Assembly (NCBI RefSeq): GCF_905475465.1 | Contig: NC_062249.1 | Location: 9,312,501 to 9,376,500 of the forward strand | Reading direction: 5' to 3' | Source: Pieris napi | Lineage: Eukaryota; Arthropoda; Insecta; Lepidoptera; Pieridae | DNA length: 64,000 nt | Shown: positions 59,216 to 64,000 of the stretch, piece after piece | Numbering within the stretch: the stretch's first letter is position 1 | How the letters are laid out: every line of letters begins with the position of its first letter | Translations under genes and position numbers: made by a program | Notes under the pieces: model-generated | Told to the model about the DNA's origin: nothing | The model's input: the letters and a program-made list of their open reading frames with translations, nothing else | Database searches by the model: none

Positions 59216-60684
59216 TTAGAATTGTATCAGAGAAAGCAAAAGGAAGAGGGGACATCAAGTAACATTAAGCCTGATAGAGCTGAATGGGATAATCAAACTT
59301 GCTTCAAAAGTCGTGTTTTGACCAAGATTAAAATATAGGTCGTTCTGAACTAGCCGGGTACATGACATGCGCGTTAACATAGGTAGAAAATCCACGGTTA
59401 TATGTTTAAAAGAAACAAAGTGTGAAAAACAAATAATGCGTAAGTCGCGTGTTATGAACAAGAACGCTGCCAAACTTTGGGGGATAGAACCAATATAATT
59501 TGTAACATATATTAATTACTTATATCTATTAAATATATAGAAATATATTTTTCCTACTTCTTAAAACATAATCCAACTCGCTCACGCTTATAAATTGGTT
59601 TAAGTAATGCTCACTGCATTATATGGTTTAAACAGGAAATTTCTTATTTACTTTACAAACGAATTTGACACCTATTTGTTGAACTATACGCGCTCTTTTT
59701 GAATTTAAAACATTTCACTGTAATCTTTATTGAAAGCATGCGAGCAATTTTATTGGTATAACTATGTTAGAGCTGAATTGAAACTATATCTTCGACATTT
59801 TGCAGAAATAAACACTGTAAAATACAAATTTAATGAAAACAAAGTTGTATGGATACACTCACAATTCCGGAAGGCACGGGTTTGTCGGCTTAAGACATTC
59901 TGTATTTATTAATACAAGGCTTTGTGATTCAACTGCTCAAACATACTTTTGGGTTCGAAAACGTTTTAATTACAAAATTAAAACGTTTTTATTTAAAAAC
60001 ACACCACACACACAGAATCATGAATCACACATCAAACACATAATACAACGATATTACATTTATAATACACAACGCTAACAAGCGATATCTTCGATTTTTT
60101 CTATTCGAAAAAATAAATATGAAGGGTAACGTGCAGAAACTGCATAACTGAATTTTCTAAATAAGAATACAATTAATAATGTAGACTTATACAATTACAA
60201 AACTAACGTCTAAAATTAAAAGAAATACTTCAGTTTCTTAAGAATTACGAATCACAATTGATGTGAAGTTCCAAAATACATGAAAAATTGTGTAATTACA
60301 AAAGTCACAATTGAATAGAAGAAAACGATTAGGAGATGTTTACGTAGAATACTTTTAAAGGACGTTATTCGCCATATATGCCAGTATACCTACCAACAAC
60401 CAACCAACTAACCAGCCAGCACCCAAGCTGCTTGCGAAAAATATTTGTCAATTTTATATAGGTGAATTTCATTTTGTATTTCAAAATTTAATATAGATAG
60501 TGCCTACAGTTTCTAAATCTTAATTTGAAATTTAAGTTATAAATAAACATTAATAGAGAAGAAAGGAATAGTTTCCGCTAAACTAAACAAACAACACCGA
60601 ACAATTGTATTATAAAGTAAATTGCATTGAGCGAAATTAAATGACAAAGTTCCTGAGTCAACACTTATCTCACAACTATTTAGT
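59216..60684. other. Gene-free stretch
   Basis: AT-rich. The 81-codon frame at 59833 resembles no known family and its codons are not convincing. Confidence 0.4.
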
Positions 60685-60780
60685 TTTTCACTATGGACAC
60701 TCACAAGGAACAATTAAGGGAATCCTAGATAGGGGATCTAGGTATCCCTCTCCGAACCCCATATAAGGGTTATTTAAAAA
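60685..60780 (+). repeat. Interspersed repeat (GGGAATCCTAG family)
   Basis: TGGACACTCACAAGGAACAA and GGGAATCCTAGATAGGGGAT resemble 35320-35355 and 23385-23420. Confidence 0.45.
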
Positions 60781-60836
60781 TTAAAAATCATTTATCAATG
60801 AACACTTACGGCAAGTGGCAAAATATATTTCTTATA

Positions 60837-60975
60837 CATTAAATGCTTCTAATTTTTAATTTACTGCCAGTTCTCAAATCAAGGGCGTAGAACGGAAGAG
60901 AAGAACTCTCCGCCACTCTTTTTAATCGCCAAGTTTTTTGTTTTACACAACGTTTGTAAGGAGCTGCAACCATGT
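60837..60975 (-). mobile_element. LINE-B 3' end
   Basis: The complement matches 61400-61520: CTTGGCGATTAAAAAGAGTG, GCGGAGAGTTCTTCTC and CCCTTGATTTGAGAACTGGC. It is the uninterrupted counterpart of 26099-26640. Confidence 0.8.
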
Positions 60976-61239
60976 TCCACGTGAGTTTATTACTTGTTCC
61001 ACATTAATTAAAAATTATAAACAAAGATTTGTCCTCTATCAGCAGTAGGCATGGTGAAATAGGAGCACGCACTTACATTCTCGTGGGAACAACACACAAA
61101 TACATAGTCGCAATAACTAACATCACCGCATACACGTATTCAAGGTCGACCAGTCACCACAAGTAGCACCCGTACACGAGTATGACGCATGGCCAGCCAT
61201 CGGCCCCCTCTTCATATTTTAGGGAGAGAGACTACCCGA

Positions 61240-61600
61240 CCCGATTCGTTTTTACAACAAACTCCCAAGCGAAATTAGAGAATTATCACTAAATAAATGT
61301 AAACCCCTCGTTAAACGAAAATCAATCAACAAAGCTTTTTATAAATTTGAGGACTACTTACATGATCCTAATCCTTGGGATTGATTTGCTCCAGTTCAAA
61401 CAGTTTGTATGACAATACTTGGCGATTAAAAAGAGTGGCGGAAAGTTTCTTGCCAGTTCTTCTTACCCGCTCTACTCCCTTGACTTGCGAACTGGTAGTA
61501 AATGTAAATTTACGATTAATTTAACTTGACGATTTAAAAGTGTACTTGGTTACCCACTTGAATAAAGATATTTTGAGTTTGAGTTTGAGTTCGACGCATA
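61240..61600 (+). mobile_element. LINE-B coding end plus 3' untranslated region
   Basis: FYNKLPSEIRELSLNK, LVKRKSINKAFYKF and EDYLHDPNPWD, then a stop, resemble the C-terminus of jockey-like LINEs. ATTGATTTGCTCCAGTTCAA, CTTGGCGATTAAAAAGAGTG and a terminal run of TTTGAG units follow. Confidence 0.8.
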
Positions 61601-62149
61601 AGAAAATAATACTAATTATACTGAAATAATTTGGTACCATATCACGGTTTGCTCCCACTTTACATAATCAAACCTCTGTCTACTTTTAAGAAAATATTAT
61701 TAAAATTTTATAGGACAAAATGCTTCCACTGATACCAAACAGTACCTCCGTTCCTTTTATCTGCACTTCCATTTACAGTAAATTTCATTAAAACTAAATC
61801 AAATATACGTTATTCTACAACTATGAACGTGACTAGAAAATTCTAACTGAAAATACAGGGACAATTTTCCATAAAAATATACTCAGTTTAAAATAGAAGC
61901 GAAAATCAACATATTGAAGCCGCGATCATTATTCAGTGTCGCCGAGTGTCTAATAAAGGAGCAAAACCATCATCGCGGGTACTCTATTATCACTAATGTG
62001 TTTAAGCGACGACCATACTGTTTTACATTTATTTTAAGTGTTAAAATTTACTTAGAAAGTCCTCTTTAACATCTTTCTTGAATTTTGAAGCCCTACGATG
62101 AAAACCAATGGAAATACCAACCTTATTGTGGCGATATGTTATATCGCCA
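61601..62149. other. Gene-free stretch
   Basis: AT-rich; nothing recognised. Confidence 0.4.
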
Positions 62150-62400
62150 AACAAACCAATGGCGCTACAACCTTTAAGGTTCCTCGTTAAGCCTCAGATG
62201 TCTGTATACGTGTATATTTACCTTTACTAATAGACAAGTAGCTCAATGATCAGTCTTCTGTCTAAGGCAGGCCAGGTTTCTAAAGATGATTTCCTTTACC
62301 GTATGAACGAGTATTAAATATGTACAAATATGGAATCATCATTGGTTTGGCCGGAGATTGAACATACGACCTCAGGGATAAGTGTCGCACGCCGAAGGTT
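62150..62400 (-). mobile_element. tRNA-derived SINE, decayed
   Basis: The complement has GTGCGACACTTATCCCTGAG, GTCGTATGTTCAATCTCCGG, GGAAATCATCTTTAGAAACC, CTGGCCTGCCTTAGACAGAA and, at its end, GGTTGTAGCGCCATTGG, the full order of the SINE at 12001. Confidence 0.75.
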
Positions 62401-63765
62401 GCGTCGAAATTTATGTCTGTTACGATGTTCAGTGATCGAAGCGAAACACTTGATTTATTTATTAACAGTTCGTGACTGAAATAAAATACAATAGTTTGGA
62501 AAATCCAAAAGTGCACGCCTCATAGCCGTCATTCACATTAAAAAAAAAATATATATAAATCATTCGTTTACATTTATTTTTATTTTTACTTCTTACTACT
62601 CACTTAATATAATAAAAAATATATATAGTGGCGCCATAACTCTAAGGTGAGGAAAGGTGAGAAAATATACTAAAATTCGTATTTTAGTTTTTTTACAAAT
62701 AATAATTAAACGACAGTAGTTAGAACGCTAATATTAACTAGGAATCAGCCCAGGGTATAACTATATATAATAAGAAAAAAGTATTCTGGTACGATAAATT
62801 TTTCTGCCACATACATGGATCCATAAACACAGACTGACGGATGTCCAAGAATGATTGATTTTAATGTTATTATTTACTATGTTAAACAAAATAATTGTTC
62901 ATAAAAAATACTATATGTGCTTGATAGATTATTTAACTCGATAGTCCAAGATCCCAGGGCCGCCAGACGTCACGTATTTTCTGACGGATGAAATGTGGAC
63001 GATTGGGTAGTGTTAGTATGTACTATGATCGTATGCCTACCTGCTAGCTTGGTCAAACGGCCAATTTCCAGGTATCAGGTAATCAAGGTACACAAAAACA
63101 TTACTTACTTCACGTAAATTCTCATGGCTGATTTTTATATATGTTTTCGAGTGTATAGTTAAAAATAAATTGTCAATACTCCCAGACACTTTCCGTCGGC
63201 CATATTGCTTGACAGACGCTTTAAGGGTCTCAAAATAATTAGTCAACTTCACGTAAATTCTGACGCTCCATTTTTATATATGTTCATCCGACAACTATTT
63301 TAAAAGCTTTGACAAGAAGACAGACCGATCCAAGGGGCCAATCATCCCCTAAACTAAATTTTAATATCTCTATGAGTGGGAGAGCATTATCTACGCGCAT
63401 GAGACTGAGTGAGACCGACTGCGCTATTAAGGCCATGAAAATTACTCGAACAGATATTTTATAATTTTTTGGAACTTTTGTTTACAAGTAAATTATAGCA
63501 ACAAAAATAAGAAAAAAAATTGACACATTTAGTTAGTTAGCCGACATTTTTTTATTTTTTTTCAATTTATTAATTAGAACTAAATTTTTTTTTTAAAACT
63601 ACCACTTATATTTAAATAGCAGCAATTTTTTAAATTAATTATTTATTGGAAATTTGGAAACATAGTGGAAAAATATTAATTCTTCAATATTTCTTAACAG
63701 TGGCTTTTAATCTTCATTATCATCATCGTTCAAATTAGATAATTCATCATCCAGCCAATCTTGAA
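62401..63765. other. Gene-free stretch with a spaced direct repeat
   Basis: ACTTCACGTAAATTCT followed by TTTTTATATATGTT occurs at 63109-63147 and again at 63246-63284. No gene was recognised. Confidence 0.45.
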
Positions 63766-64000
63766 ATTAAATATCTAAATCGTGATCGTCATCATCAGCA
63801 TTATCCTTATTTTCTTCCTCTGTAAAAAACAAGTTAAACAATGAAGGTCTGAAAAAACCAAAAAGATACAAATAATATGAGAAACGAAAATAATTTACCT
63901 GATTGTTCTTCCAGCGACTCACTGACAAAACCCGGTAATTGATCTCCATCGAACCAATGAAAATCATATTTACCATCTTGTAGTGTCCAGCCATTGTTTT
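63766..64000 (-). CDS. Unrecognised partial gene at the right edge, last two exons
   Basis: On the minus strand an open frame enters from beyond the window (…NGWTLQDGKYDFHWFDGDQ, then LPGFVSESLEEQS) to a donor after 63899 (CAG|GTAAAT). An acceptor TTTTTTACAG before 63819 joins in frame to EEENKDNADDDDHDLDI and a TAA at 63769-63767. I do not recognise the protein. It has aromatic and acidic residues and a strongly acidic end, which would suit a nuclear or chaperone-like tail or a TE-derived gene. In the same frame the sequence stays open for 19 more acidic codons after the TAA. A longer unspliced frame exists but reads through splice-like signals and T-rich sequence. Confidence is low because only the end is visible. 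Confidence 0.4.

Noticed and set aside
1..64000. CRISPR arrays, operons, phage or other prokaryotic systems
   Set aside because: The window is eukaryotic, with introns, SINEs and LINEs. The only regular array is the contiguous minisatellite, which has no spacers.

Overview
The window looks like nuclear DNA of a moth or butterfly (Lepidoptera). It is AT-rich, its genes are split by introns, two genes encode cuticular proteins whose first coding exon holds only three codons, and the space between genes is packed with the tRNA-derived SINEs, LINE 3' ends and short inverted-repeat transposons usual in lepidopteran genomes. No bacterial, organellar or viral gene was seen. All assignments come from reading the sequence; no database was searched.

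Region 1 (about 3.5-20.8 kb, minus strand) holds two tandem paralogues of very large RR-1 cuticular proteins, 855 and 1043 residues as predicted. Both have three coding exons with identical phases: a three-codon start, a second exon with signal peptide, YLPP motif and chitin-binding Rebers-Riddiford domain, and one long third exon of low-complexity Q/N/P/S-rich sequence ending in Y-x-Y. Each has a TATA box 55-75 bp upstream of the start codon and an AATAAA signal after the stop. They would be secreted by epidermis and built into chitin-protein cuticle, with the long tails as a probable matrix or cross-linking part.

Region 2 (20.8-34.7 kb) has no gene I can support. It is a graveyard of LINE fragments, SINEs and DNA-transposon derivatives, several nested in one another, including a Harbinger-like element that still encodes the start of a transposase-like protein and a hAT-type MITE with an exact 8-bp target duplication.

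Region 3 (34.7-42.5 kb, plus strand) is a complete ten-exon gene for RPAP3 (Spaghetti in Drosophila), the TPR/RPAP3_C co-chaperone of the R2TP complex. Its eighth intron carries about 1.2 kb of an 18-bp minisatellite, and introns 3 and 5 carry foldback elements.

Region 4 (42.5-63.7 kb) again has no recognisable gene, only repeats, including two inverted copies of a 370-bp element about 5.5 kb apart and a long inverted repeat whose arms contain TCTCGCGAGA.

The right edge (63.77-64.0 kb, minus strand) shows what may be the last two exons of an unrecognised gene with an acidic C-terminus. I found no convincing new multi-gene system; the points most worth checking are the paired giant cuticular proteins, the intronic minisatellite and the layered transposon insertions.
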